Counted from the first letter of the stretch, positions 1-6,541 are shown. The stretch: 6,541 bases of DNA from UMGS1696 sp964623635 (GCA_964623635.1 CAZUUA010000072.1:1-6541), one strand, 5' to 3'. Program-made: numbers and translations. Notes: a model not told the origin generated them from the letters alone.

Positions 1-609
1 CTGCAGGAGAAATGCCGGCATATGTCTGCCGAGGTGATGTGCTCCGTGTAGTGCAGCCGAATGTATTCCTCTACCGCATGGGGAAAATCCAGATCGGTCT
101 TGGGTGTGGCCTCCGTTTGGGTTGCCAGCTGCAGCATACAGACAAGAGGCGTGATCACCGTTTCCAGCCAAACCGGATCCGGCATGGTGGTCTTTGTAGT
201 GCTGTAGACCCGTTGCAGCTCCGACAATGGCAGACCGTATTTTTTAGGAAATAGCCGCAAGATATTCTGCCCCGTTTTCCGCCCGGTAACCGCTGACGGA
301 AATAAAGCCAGCCGCATCCTCACCACCGGGAAAGGGAAAAACATACTCCCGGATTCCGGCATGACAGCAGCCGCAGTAGGGTCCGGACTTGGCTTTTTGG
401 AACACGGCATATTGCTTTTCCACACAGTGCTCGTTGGCTCCGGGACAGGTTTTTAAGTAGATGCAATAGGGACTTGTGTGGATGTTCAGGGCGTGCAGCT
501 CGGCGGTGTGTTGGATGGGATGGGGACGGGCAAAGTGGATGGAGAGGGCAAGATCGTGTTCCTTTTGCAGAAACAAAACATATTGCAGGATCGATTTGGC
601 TACGTGCAT
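1..609 (-). pseudogene. PocR-domain AraC-family transcriptional regulator, frameshifted and 3'-truncated by the window edge
   Basis: Likely a one-component regulator: a PocR-type ligand-sensing domain followed by an AraC helix-turn-helix. The first open segment (609 to 244, 121 codons) has the PocR hallmarks: a Cys-rich core with C55, C62, C79, C81 and C82, the motif YCGCCHAGIREYVFPF (about residues 78-93), then GFISVSGYR. It stops at TAA (246-244). Ignoring one base (the A at + position 246), the reading continues as ISKKYGLPLSELQRVY with no stop for about 81 codons to the window edge. It ends in EEYIRLHYTEHITSADICRH, which looks like the start of an AraC HTH. The ATG at 609 is chosen because GGAGG lies 8 nt upstream; a TTG at 636 would also be in frame but has no such site. 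It diverges from the lipoprotein/oxidoreductase operon, its natural target. PocR domains are known to sense small diol-like molecules in propanediol regulators; the ligand here is unknown. It may be a decayed gene, a sequencing error or, less likely, recoding. Confidence 0.8.
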
Positions 610-617
610 GACAGACG

Positions 618-622
618 CCTCC
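618..622 (-). promoter_or_regulatory. Ribosome binding site of the PocR-AraC gene
   Basis: On the minus strand this reads GGAGG and stands 8 nt before the ATG at 609. It decides the start in favour of that ATG over the upstream in-frame TTG at 636. Confidence 0.75.
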
Positions 623-675
623 GTGAACAAAATCAAAGAAAATACAGAACAAGATCACAGGAAAAACGGAAAAAT

Positions 676-700
676 GTGCTATATAATAACAGTATACCAC
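676..700. promoter_or_regulatory. Interrupted palindrome, candidate operator in the divergent control region
   Basis: GTGCTATA (676-683) and TATACCAC (693-700) are inverted copies of each other with 7 of 8 positions matching, separated by 9 bases. The right end of the left arm and the spacer contain the TATAAT box of the plus-strand operon (682-687). On the minus strand, TATACT (696-691) with a weak TTTTCA (719-714) 17 bases upstream could be a -10/-35 pair for the regulator gene. A regulator bound here could control both directions. Part of the symmetry comes from TATA-like promoter sequence, so the operator reading is an inference. Confidence 0.35.
682..687 (+). promoter_or_regulatory. Putative -10 box (TATAAT) for the lipoprotein/oxidoreductase operon
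   Basis: A perfect TATAAT lies about 62 bases before the ATG at 750, giving a leader of roughly 55 nt. No recognisable -35 sits at the right distance: positions 659-664 read AGGAAA and fall in a short tandem repeat, GGAAAAAC/GGAAAAAT (660-675). A perfect -10 with no -35 would fit a promoter needing an activator such as the divergent AraC-type regulator, but that is inference. Confidence 0.5.
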
Positions 701-749
701 AAATGAACGTATTTGAAAAGAGAAAAATCACGAAAGGGGTACAAAAACG

Positions 750-2225
750 ATGAAAAAAACCATTGGCTATATGCTGCTTTTGGCACTGCTTTTGCAAATG
801 GCTTCCTGTAGTAGTGGCGGCGGAAATGCAGCAGAGGACACCGCTCCCACCGGGGATGACACCACCACGCAAAGCGAAACAACAGCGGAGACCACCTATC
901 TGGATATGCTGCCGACAACGGATTTAGGCGGCGTGACCATCAATACCCTAATCCGGGAAGAGTGCAAGGACGAATTTGCGGCAGACCTGACGGGAGACGT
1001 GATCGATGAGGCTGTGTACAACCGCAACCTGGCATTGGAAGAACGGTTCTCCTGTGTGCTGGACTACACCATTGAGCTGGGCAGCTGGGCCTATGCCGCT
1101 CCCTATCAGGATACCATTCGGGGTACGGTTATGGCCGGGGACGACACCTACGACATGGTGACCGGGCAGAGCAACATCATCCAGCCGCTGAACGCAGAAG
1201 GTGTGTTTGTGAACCTGCTGGACGAAGACGTGATCGACCTGACGAAGCCATACTGGGTAGACTCCTACGCAGACGGCATCAATCTGGCAGGCAAGGTGTG
1301 TACTCTGTGCGGCGACTTCGCGCTGTCTTCCTTCTCTCAAGCCAACGTGATCTTCTTCAACAAATCCATCATGGACGACTACGGCATTGCCTATCCCTAT
1401 GAACTGGCACTGGAAGGCAACTGGACGCTGGATATCTTCATGGGCATGGCGGAGGACACCACCACCGATCGAAATGGCGACCAGGTGCTGGATCTGTCCG
1501 ACCTGCGTGGATTCTGCGCCTATGGCAACTCTGTGCAGCCGTTTTTCTCCTCCTGCGGACTGGAATACACCCACATCGGGGACGACGGCAAGCGGCAGAT
1601 CAACACTCCCTCCGATGCCATGGTGGAGATCGCAGACCGGCTGAACACCTTCTGCCACAGTACCAGCTTTGCCAACGCCATGAAGGTGTATGACAATACG
1701 GGTGGTTTGGGCTTGGAACCGGCGATGGCGCAAAGCTTCATGGAAGGCAGCTACCTGTTCATGGGCATGGTGCTGGACGGTATCGAGGAGCTGCGGGACA
1801 TGGAAGTGGATTTCGGGATCCTGCCGTACCCCAAAGCCAATGCGGAACAGTCTGCCTATCGTACCACGATCCTGCGTCGGTACACCGTGGCAGCCATTCC
1901 CGGCACGGCCAAGGACAGCGGCAGCTCGGCTCTGATCCTGGAAGCTATGGCGGCAGAAGGCTATGACAGGATTATTCCGAAGTATTACGAGGTAGCGCTG
2001 AAGACCAAATATATCCGGGACGAAAGCTCGTCGCAGGTGCTGGACCTGATCAAGAATTCCCTGTATCTGGAGTTTGCCGACCTGTATTATACCGACCTTG
2101 GCATGAGTGATTTCTTCGCCGGATACGTGATCGACAATAACGGCGGTACCTTCGCCAGCACCTGGGAGAAGCAAAGCACAACCTGGACCACCAAGCTGGA
2201 AAAGCTATATGAAATGAATGCCTGA
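750..2225 (+). CDS. Extracellular solute-binding lipoprotein (family 1-like, ABC transporter type)
   Basis: Probably a membrane-anchored binding protein that captures a sugar-like solute outside the cell. The 491-residue product starts with a lipoprotein signal: MKK, a hydrophobic run (about 5-17) and the lipobox MASC with Cys20 as lipidation site. A Ser/Gly/Thr/Asp-rich linker follows to about residue 50, then a binding-protein fold. Features typical of clostridial family-1 binding proteins are GDFALSSFSQANVIFFNKSI (about 188-207), an EF-hand-like loop DRNGDQVLDLSD (240-251), and a late VDFGILPYPKA segment where the family usually has 'G..P.P'. The length fits the family (400-550 residues). 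The start is supported by AAAGGGG (733-739). The product carries seven cysteines after Cys20, including C184-x-x-C187, unusual for this family. No permease or ATPase gene is seen; the next gene, 14 nt on, is a FAD oxidoreductase. The general family is fairly sure; the ligand is unknown. Confidence 0.85.
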   Translation: MKKTIGYMLLLALLLQMASCSSGGGNAAEDTAPTGDDTTTQSETTAETTYLDMLPTTDLGGVTINTLIREECKDEFAADLTGDVIDEAVYNRNLALEERFSCVLDYTIELGSWAYAAPYQDTIRGTVMAGDDTYDMVTGQSNIIQPLNAEGVFVNLLDEDVIDLTKPYWVDSYADGINLAGKVCTLCGDFALSSFSQANVIFFNKSIMDDYGIAYPYELALEGNWTLDIFMGMAEDTTTDRNGDQVLDLSDLRGFCAYGNSVQPFFSSCGLEYTHIGDDGKRQINTPSDAMVEIADRLNTFCHSTSFANAMKVYDNTGGLGLEPAMAQSFMEGSYLFMGMVLDGIEELRDMEVDFGILPYPKANAEQSAYRTTILRRYTVAAIPGTAKDSGSSALILEAMAAEGYDRIIPKYYEVALKTKYIRDESSSQVLDLIKNSLYLEFADLYYTDLGMSDFFAGYVIDNNGGTFASTWEKQSTTWTTKLEKLYEMNA

Positions 2226-2226
2226 T

Positions 2227-2231
2227 AGGAG
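2227..2231 (+). promoter_or_regulatory. Ribosome binding site of the FAD oxidoreductase gene
   Basis: AGGAG ends 8 nt before the ATG at 2240. An in-frame GTG at 2231 overlaps the last base of this site and so cannot be its start. This sets the start at 2240. Confidence 0.75.
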
Positions 2232-2239
2232 TGAAAGCT

Positions 2240-4018
2240 ATGCCATTACAAAAGATTGAACATCATGCAGATCTGTGCGTGGTCGGTGGTGGACTGGCCG
2301 GAATGTGTGCTGCCATTGCCGCTGCTCGTGGAGGCTCTACGGTCGTGTTGATCCAAGATCGGCCGGTGCTTGGAGGCAACGCATCCTCCGAGATCCGGAT
2401 GTGGGTCTGCGGCTCCGATGGACACAACAACCGGGAAACAGGGATCATCGAGGAGATCTCGCTATGCTCTCTGTACCGGAACCCCGACAAAAACTACGCC
2501 ATCTGGGACGGGATCTTATACGAAAAGGTACGCTTTGAGAAAAATATCACCCTGCTGCTGAACTGCTCCGTGTGCGATGCCACCATGGAAAACGGGAAGA
2601 TCATCTCCGTCACCGGCTGGCAGACCACCACCCAGCAGTGGCATACCGTGACCGCCGCCAACTTTGCGGACTGCTCCGGGGACAGCGTACTGGCTCCCCT
2701 GACCGGTGCCGAGTTCCGTGTAGGCAGAGAAGCGGCAGAGGAGTTTGGAGAAAAGACCTCGCAGGTGGAAGCGGACAGACAGACCATGGGTATGAGCTGC
2801 CTGATCCAGATGCGCAAGAGCGACCGTGCGACCACGTTTATTCCCCCTTCCTGGGCGATGAAAATGACACCGGAGGTCATCAAGCTGCGCAAGCCCAGCA
2901 TGAGCAGTACCTACGAAAACTTCTGGTACATGGAGCTGGGCGGCAACCGGGACTCCATTGGGGACACCGAGGCTCTGCGGGACGAGCTGGTGGCCATGGC
3001 CTATGGGATGGTGGACTACATCAAAAACAGCGGAGAGGTGCCGGACGGTGCCTATTGGGAGCTGGACTTCCTTGGGTTCCTGCCGGGCAAACGGGAATCT
3101 CGCCGGATGATGGGTGCCTATCTCATGACCCAGACCGATGTGCTCTCCGGCGGCTGTTTCCCGGATACGGTGGCATACGGCGGCTGGCCTCTGGACGATC
3201 ATCACCCGGATGGCTTCTACCATGCCGGCAATCCCAATGTATGGGGACGCACCCCGGCACCCTACGGGATCCCCTATCGCTGCCTGTACTCCCGGAACGT
3301 ACCCAATCTGTTCTTCGCCGGACGCAATATCTCCATGACCCACGCCGCCATGAGCAGTGCCCGTGTGATGGCGACCTGTGCGCTGCTGGGTGAAGCGGTG
3401 GGTGAAGCGGCCAATGTTGCCCGTGAATTCGCCCTGTCTCCGGCCGGTGTGTATGCGGAAAAGCTGGATCTGCTGCAGCAGCGGCTCATGGAACACGGCT
3501 GCTTCCTGCCCCATTTTGCCCGTACCATCGCCGCAGTCTGCCAGAGTGCCGCACTGACCGGGGAAGCCGAAAACCTGAACGTGCTGCGAGATGGGATCGA
3601 TCGAAACAACCACACCTATGGCGAAGACGACCACAGCATCAAACTGCCCCTTGGAAAGCCGGTGACCTATACCTTTGCAGCCCCCACAGAGCTGCACAAC
3701 ATCCATCTGGCCTTTGACTCCGATTTAGACCGCAAGACACTGCCGGGGGACGAATGCGAACGGCGTCATTCCATGCGTGCCAACATTACGCCGGACAGCC
3801 CCACCATGTGTATGCCAAAGACCTTGGTGAAGGGCTACACTGTGACCGCCACCGATGCACAGGGAAATACCGTGACCTTAGCAAAAGAGGACACCAACCT
3901 GCTGCAATGCGTGAACGTACCCCTGTGTGGTACCTACACCAGCGTGACCTTTGTACCGGTGACAGGTTGGGATGCGGGTGCTACAGATGTGGCAGTATTC
4001 TCCTTTGATATTCGATAA
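2240..4018 (+). CDS. FAD-dependent oxidoreductase (FAD_oxidored, PF12831-like)
   Basis: A predicted cytoplasmic flavoenzyme of 592 residues; I see no signal peptide or membrane segment. The N-terminus has the dinucleotide-binding Rossmann motif VVGGGLAGMCAA (G16-x-G18-x-x-G21), followed by LIQDRPVLGGNASSEIRMW, characteristic of this family where the FAD site continues. Near residues 357-385, LFFAGRNISMTHAAMSSARV followed by MATCALLGEAVGEAA forms the second FAD-contact region seen in PF12831 proteins. From about residue 458 to the end the sequence turns beta-rich (HSIKLPLGKPVTYTFAAP, then IHLAFDSDLDR), looking like the C-terminal accessory beta-sandwich of longer family members. It follows the solute-binding lipoprotein by 14 nt with no terminator between, so the two are probably one operon. 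Members often sit near carbohydrate genes, suggesting oxidation of a sugar or glycan-derived substrate, but the substrate is not readable. The start at 2240 follows from the AGGAG site. Confidence 0.85.
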   Translation: MPLQKIEHHADLCVVGGGLAGMCAAIAAARGGSTVVLIQDRPVLGGNASSEIRMWVCGSDGHNNRETGIIEEISLCSLYRNPDKNYAIWDGILYEKVRFEKNITLLLNCSVCDATMENGKIISVTGWQTTTQQWHTVTAANFADCSGDSVLAPLTGAEFRVGREAAEEFGEKTSQVEADRQTMGMSCLIQMRKSDRATTFIPPSWAMKMTPEVIKLRKPSMSSTYENFWYMELGGNRDSIGDTEALRDELVAMAYGMVDYIKNSGEVPDGAYWELDFLGFLPGKRESRRMMGAYLMTQTDVLSGGCFPDTVAYGGWPLDDHHPDGFYHAGNPNVWGRTPAPYGIPYRCLYSRNVPNLFFAGRNISMTHAAMSSARVMATCALLGEAVGEAANVAREFALSPAGVYAEKLDLLQQRLMEHGCFLPHFARTIAAVCQSAALTGEAENLNVLRDGIDRNNHTYGEDDHSIKLPLGKPVTYTFAAPTELHNIHLAFDSDLDRKTLPGDECERRHSMRANITPDSPTMCMPKTLVKGYTVTATDAQGNTVTLAKEDTNLLQCVNVPLCGTYTSVTFVPVTGWDAGATDVAVFSFDIR

Positions 4019-4041
4019 GTATAGTAAGCGTAGATAGCATA

Positions 4042-4084
4042 ACAAAAGCGGACCGCTCCATATTGGTGGACGATCCGCTTTTGT
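4042..4084. terminator. Bidirectional rho-independent terminator
   Basis: A perfect 11-bp stem, ACAAAAGCGGA (4042-4052) with TCCGCTTTTGT (4074-4084), closes a 21-base loop that can itself form a short TCCA/TGGA stem. A-rich and T-rich ends flank the GC core on both sides, so it can stop transcripts from either direction. It lies in the 83-base gap between two convergent genes: 23 bases after the oxidoreductase stop and 17 bases beyond the transporter stop. Confidence 0.9.
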
Positions 4085-4101
4085 GTTGTTTTATGCAGAT
4101 A

Positions 4102-5532
4102 TCATGCCGCTACTTCCGGATGTTCTTGCAGGAAGAGCGTTTTGGTTTTGCGATAGGCACGGAAATAGTTGATGGTATGTACCGCCGTGGTGATGAACCA
4201 GCTGATGGGGTAGGAGATATACAGGATCGGCAGGGTGCGATGCCAGGAGAAAATGGTGTAGATCCACAAAATCCGCAGACCGCAGGCACCCAGCATGGAG
4301 GTGATCATGGGTGTGACCGACATACCCATGCCACGCTGACAGCCGGTCATGACCTCCATCAGACCGCAGAGGAAGTAGGGCACCATGACGTAGAGCAGTC
4401 TGGTCATACCGTAGCCGATGGCTTCCAGATTTTCCGCATTGGCCTGGAGCTCCGCAGCGGTCGTGGGATTGTTGGTCACCGGCAGATAGATCTCCAACAG
4501 CGGCTCCCCGACCATGTACATGAGCGAGCCCAGCACCAGACCGATGATGGTCACAATGGAAGCGCAGGACAATGTTACCTTGTGGATCTTATGGATGTTC
4601 CCGGCGCCTACGTGCTGTCCCACAAAGGTCAGGGACGCTTGGTACAGGGAGTTCATAGCGGTGTACACGAAGCCTTCCAGCTGGGATGCCGCCGTGTTGC
4701 CCGACATGACCACCGACCCGAAGGAGTTGATGGAGGACTGGATCAACACGTTGGAGATGGAGAACACACTGCTCTGCAACCCGGTAGGCAGACCCACCTG
4801 CACGATGCGGCGCAGCTTGTTCGAATAGATCCGCAGGTGTCGCAGATCGATGTGACAGCAGTCGTCCTCCGGCAGCCGGATCATATAAAGCAGCACCATG
4901 ATCATGGAGACGTACTGGGAAATGATGGTCGCCCATGCCACACCGGCCACGCCCATGTGGAATACGATAACGAACACCAGATTCAGGATGACGTTGATGA
5001 TACCGGAGATCGTCAGAAAGTACAGCGGTCGTTTGGTGTCCCCTACAGAACGCAGGATGGAGGCACAGAAGTTGTACACCATGGATGCCGGTGTGCCGAG
5101 GAAGTAGATCCTCAAATACAGCGTGGACAGCGGCAGTACATTGTCCGGCGAACCCATCCAGCGCAAAAACGTGCCGGAGCAGAAAAAGCCGATGATGCCC
5201 ACTAAGATACCGCCGAAAAAGCTGATGAGCAGCGAGGTCTGCACCGATTGCCGCACACCCTCTTTGTTGCCTGCGCCATAGTCCTGGGACACCGCAACGC
5301 TGGCCCCGGTCGCCAGTCCCATGCACACGTTGACGATCAGGTTGATCAGCGCACCGGTGGAGCCTACCGCTGCCAGTGCTGTCTGCCCGTCAAACTGTCC
5401 GACTACGATATTGTCGGCAGCATTGTACAGCAGCTGCAGCATACCCGTGGCGATCAGCGGCAAACTGAACCGCAGGATGTTGGGGATCATGGGACCGTTG
5501 AGAATATCGATCCGCTTGGCAGATGATGCCAT
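4102..5532 (-). CDS. MATE family efflux transporter
   Basis: An inner-membrane multidrug/metabolite exporter of the MATE (COG0534) family, which uses a Na+ or H+ gradient. The product is 476 residues, the usual length for 12 transmembrane helices, and is strongly hydrophobic throughout. Family signatures include LQLLYNAADNIVVGQF in helix 1 (32-47), SILRSVGDTKRP (158-169) after the fourth helix, and the matching internal-repeat motifs QDYGAGN (83-89) and QHVGAGN (306-312). These show the two-fold repeat of N- and C-halves. The ATG at 5532 is chosen because AAGGAGGG precedes it at ideal distance; the frame stays open upstream to 5667, but that extension holds the promoter and would add 45 residues not typical of the family. 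It is convergent with the oxidoreductase and divergent from murD, so probably monocistronic. The exported substrate cannot be predicted. Confidence 0.93.
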   Translation of the reverse strand: MASSAKRIDILNGPMIPNILRFSLPLIATGMLQLLYNAADNIVVGQFDGQTALAAVGSTGALINLIVNVCMGLATGASVAVSQDYGAGNKEGVRQSVQTSLLISFFGGILVGIIGFFCSGTFLRWMGSPDNVLPLSTLYLRIYFLGTPASMVYNFCASILRSVGDTKRPLYFLTISGIINVILNLVFVIVFHMGVAGVAWATIISQYVSMIMVLLYMIRLPEDDCCHIDLRHLRIYSNKLRRIVQVGLPTGLQSSVFSISNVLIQSSINSFGSVVMSGNTAASQLEGFVYTAMNSLYQASLTFVGQHVGAGNIHKIHKVTLSCASIVTIIGLVLGSLMYMVGEPLLEIYLPVTNNPTTAAELQANAENLEAIGYGMTRLLYVMVPYFLCGLMEVMTGCQRGMGMSVTPMITSMLGACGLRILWIYTIFSWHRTLPILYISYPISWFITTAVHTINYFRAYRKTKTLFLQEHPEVAA

Positions 5533-5539
5533 GACATAC

Positions 5540-5545
5540 CCTCCT
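5540..5545 (-). promoter_or_regulatory. Ribosome binding site of the MATE transporter gene
   Basis: On the minus strand this reads AGGAGG, 7 nt before the ATG at 5532. It rules against the longer upstream reading. Confidence 0.85.
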
Positions 5546-5589
5546 TGGTAAGATATATAAAAATAGGATAGAAAACGATTGCAAAGGAC

Positions 5590-5618
5590 ATTATAACACA
5601 GTTTCGGCAAAATTGCAA
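5590..5618 (-). promoter_or_regulatory. Sigma-A type promoter of the MATE gene
   Basis: On the minus strand TTGCAA (5618-5613) and TATAAT (5595-5590) are spaced by exactly 17 bases. Transcription would begin near 5583, leaving a leader of about 50 nt. The -35 overlaps the palindrome ATTGCAAT (5612-5619), and ATTGCAA recurs at 5578-5584 near the predicted start of transcription, which could be regulator sites. Confidence 0.7.
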
Positions 5619-5735
5619 TCCACAGGAAGGGGAAAAAACAGAGGGCGTACACAAATTTTGTGGGCAATATGCTATGTTGGAAAATGGCGAAAAAGCGGAA
5701 AAGTGCGGTTCACGGATCTGTTTCCGATTTTCCTC

Positions 5736-5764
5736 TTGCATAATCGTGTCGGATGCGTTATAAT
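5736..5764 (+). promoter_or_regulatory. Sigma-A type promoter of murD
   Basis: TATAAT (5759-5764) is preceded at 17 bases by TTGCAT (5736-5741), a weak but correctly placed -35. Transcription would begin about 30 bases before the ATG at 5802. It points away from the MATE promoter in the same 269-base intergenic region; nothing else is evident there. Confidence 0.6.
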
Positions 5765-5801
5765 ATATCGTAGAAAAGGATATACAATTGAGGTGTTTAC
5801 C

Positions 5802-6541
5802 ATGATCAAATTGCAAGACAGGTCGGTGTGCCTGCTGGGTGCCGGTGTTTCCAACAGACCGCTGGCAGAATATTTACTGTCCCTGGGTGCCCGGTTGACC
5901 ATTCGGGACAAAAAGCCCCTTGGTGAGCTGGGTGAAAAAATGGCAGAGCTGGCCGGGAAGGGTGTCCGCTTTGTCACCGGTGACGACTATATGCAGGATA
6001 TCACAGAGGAAGTGATCTTTCGTTCCCCCGGTTTTCGGCCGGATCTGCCGGAGCTGCAGGAAGCGGTGGCGCACGGTGCTGTGCTGACCTCCGAAATGGA
6101 GCTGTTTCTCGACAATGCCCCGTGTCCGGTCTATGCTGTCACCGGCTCGGACGGCAAGTCCACCACCACCACAGTGACCCATCTGCTGTTGTCGGCGGGA
6201 CTTTCCGGTACGGGACACCAGTCCTTCTTAGGTGGTAATATCGGTGAGCCCCTGGCGCATAGACTGCCTATGATCCATGCAGAGGACAGAGTGGCGGTGG
6301 AGCTGTCCAGCTTCCAGCTCATGACCATCGATGCACCCATGGCCGCCGCTGCCATCACCAATGTGACCCCGAACCACCTGAACTGGCACCCGGATATGGA
6401 CGAATATATTGAAGCCAAGACCCATATTTTGCGTAAGGCTGGTCGTGCGGTGCTGAACTATGGCTGTGACGTGACCCGGCAGATCGGCGAAAAGCTGGTG
6501 CAGGACGGCGGCATTCCCGTGACCTGGTTCTCCCGGAACGA
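5802..6541 (+). CDS. murD: UDP-N-acetylmuramoyl-L-alanine--D-glutamate ligase, 3'-truncated by the window edge
   Basis: Cytoplasmic ATP-dependent ligase that adds D-glutamate to UDP-MurNAc-L-Ala in peptidoglycan precursor synthesis. Only the first 246 codons of an expected 450 or so are present. The N-terminal UDP-binding domain begins VCLLGAGVSNRPLAEYL (9-25). The central ATPase domain has the Mur-ligase P-loop TGSDGKSTTTT (114-124), the GGNIGEPLA segment, AVELSSFQL (E167 to L173), and ITNVTPNHLNWHPD. K206 in EAK (204-206) matches the lysine that is carbamylated in characterised MurD. The C-terminal domain lies beyond the window. The ATG at 5802 is supported by GAGGTG (5790-5795) and by the motif spacing. 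It has its own promoter and a divergent transporter upstream, so it is not inside a dcw cell-wall cluster on this side. Confidence 0.95.
   Translation, partial: MIKLQDRSVCLLGAGVSNRPLAEYLLSLGARLTIRDKKPLGELGEKMAELAGKGVRFVTGDDYMQDITEEVIFRSPGFRPDLPELQEAVAHGAVLTSEMELFLDNAPCPVYAVTGSDGKSTTTTVTHLLLSAGLSGTGHQSFLGGNIGEPLAHRLPMIHAEDRVAVELSSFQLMTIDAPMAAAAITNVTPNHLNWHPDMDEYIEAKTHILRKAGRAVLNYGCDVTRQIGEKLVQDGGIPVTWFSRN

Noticed and set aside
1..6. Window begins exactly at a PstI site (CTGCAG)
   Set aside because: The hexamer sits in the AraC HTH coding sequence and can be chance; nothing else suggests a clone junction.
237..256. Programmed +1 frameshift to make the full regulator
   Set aside because: The site has no RF2-like stimulator and UCC to CCU re-pairing is poor; mutation or sequencing error is simpler. 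Kept as a finding for checking, not as a called feature.
948..2174. Long open frame of 408 codons on the minus strand opposite the solute-binding lipoprotein gene
   Set aside because: It mirrors the codon bias of the real gene (few TTA, CTA or TCA codons on the plus strand), its product is rich in His/Val/Gln with no domain signature, and it lacks a good ribosome binding site.
2516..3706. Open frame of 396 codons on the minus strand inside the FAD oxidoreductase gene
   Set aside because: Antisense shadow; His/Gly/Val-rich low-complexity composition and no recognisable family.
4063..5205. Open frame of 380 codons on the plus strand opposite the MATE gene
   Set aside because: Antisense shadow; very rich in His, Asp and Gln, overlaps the terminator at its start and has no domain.
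5533..5667. N-terminal extension of the MATE protein to 5667
   Set aside because: It runs through the -35/-10 promoter and the AGGAGG site, and the family does not need these residues.

Overview
The window looks like a chromosomal piece of a Gram-positive anaerobe of the class Clostridia, probably a gut Oscillospirales/Ruminococcaceae-type bacterium. The evidence is strong AGGAGG-type ribosome binding sites, TATAAT -10 boxes in AT-rich spacers between fairly GC-rich genes, a lipobox solute-binding lipoprotein with a Thr/Ser/Asp linker, a PocR-AraC regulator and a MurD with the GSDGKSTTT form of the P-loop. This placement rests on protein style, not on a database search.

Layout, left to right. 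(1) 1-609, minus strand: a PocR-domain AraC-family regulator, cut by the left edge and interrupted by a one-base frameshift. (2) 610-749: a divergent control region with a -10 box and an interrupted palindrome. (3) 750-2225, plus: a family-1-like extracellular solute-binding lipoprotein. (4) 2240-4018, plus: a FAD-dependent oxidoreductase of the FAD_oxidored (PF12831) type with a C-terminal beta-rich domain, 14 nt downstream and almost certainly cotranscribed. (5) 4042-4084: a strong bidirectional terminator. (6) 4102-5532, minus: a MATE-family efflux transporter, convergent with the oxidoreductase. (7) 5533-5801: a divergent intergenic region with one recognisable promoter for each neighbour. 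(8) 5802-6541, plus: the 5' half of murD, cut by the right edge.

The left half reads as a small catabolic or sensing island: a regulator diverging from a two-gene operon that would capture a solute outside the cell and oxidise a related substrate inside. No permease gene is visible, so the binding protein either borrows permeases from elsewhere or acts as a sensor. The substrate cannot be told from the sequence. The right half is ordinary: a drug/metabolite exporter and a peptidoglycan precursor ligase under its own promoter.

The points most worth checking are the clean +1 frameshift in the regulator, the solute-binding-protein/FAD-oxidoreductase pairing, and the palindrome over the operon's -10 box. 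I see no phage, transposon, CRISPR, tRNA or rRNA features, and no convincing undescribed system.
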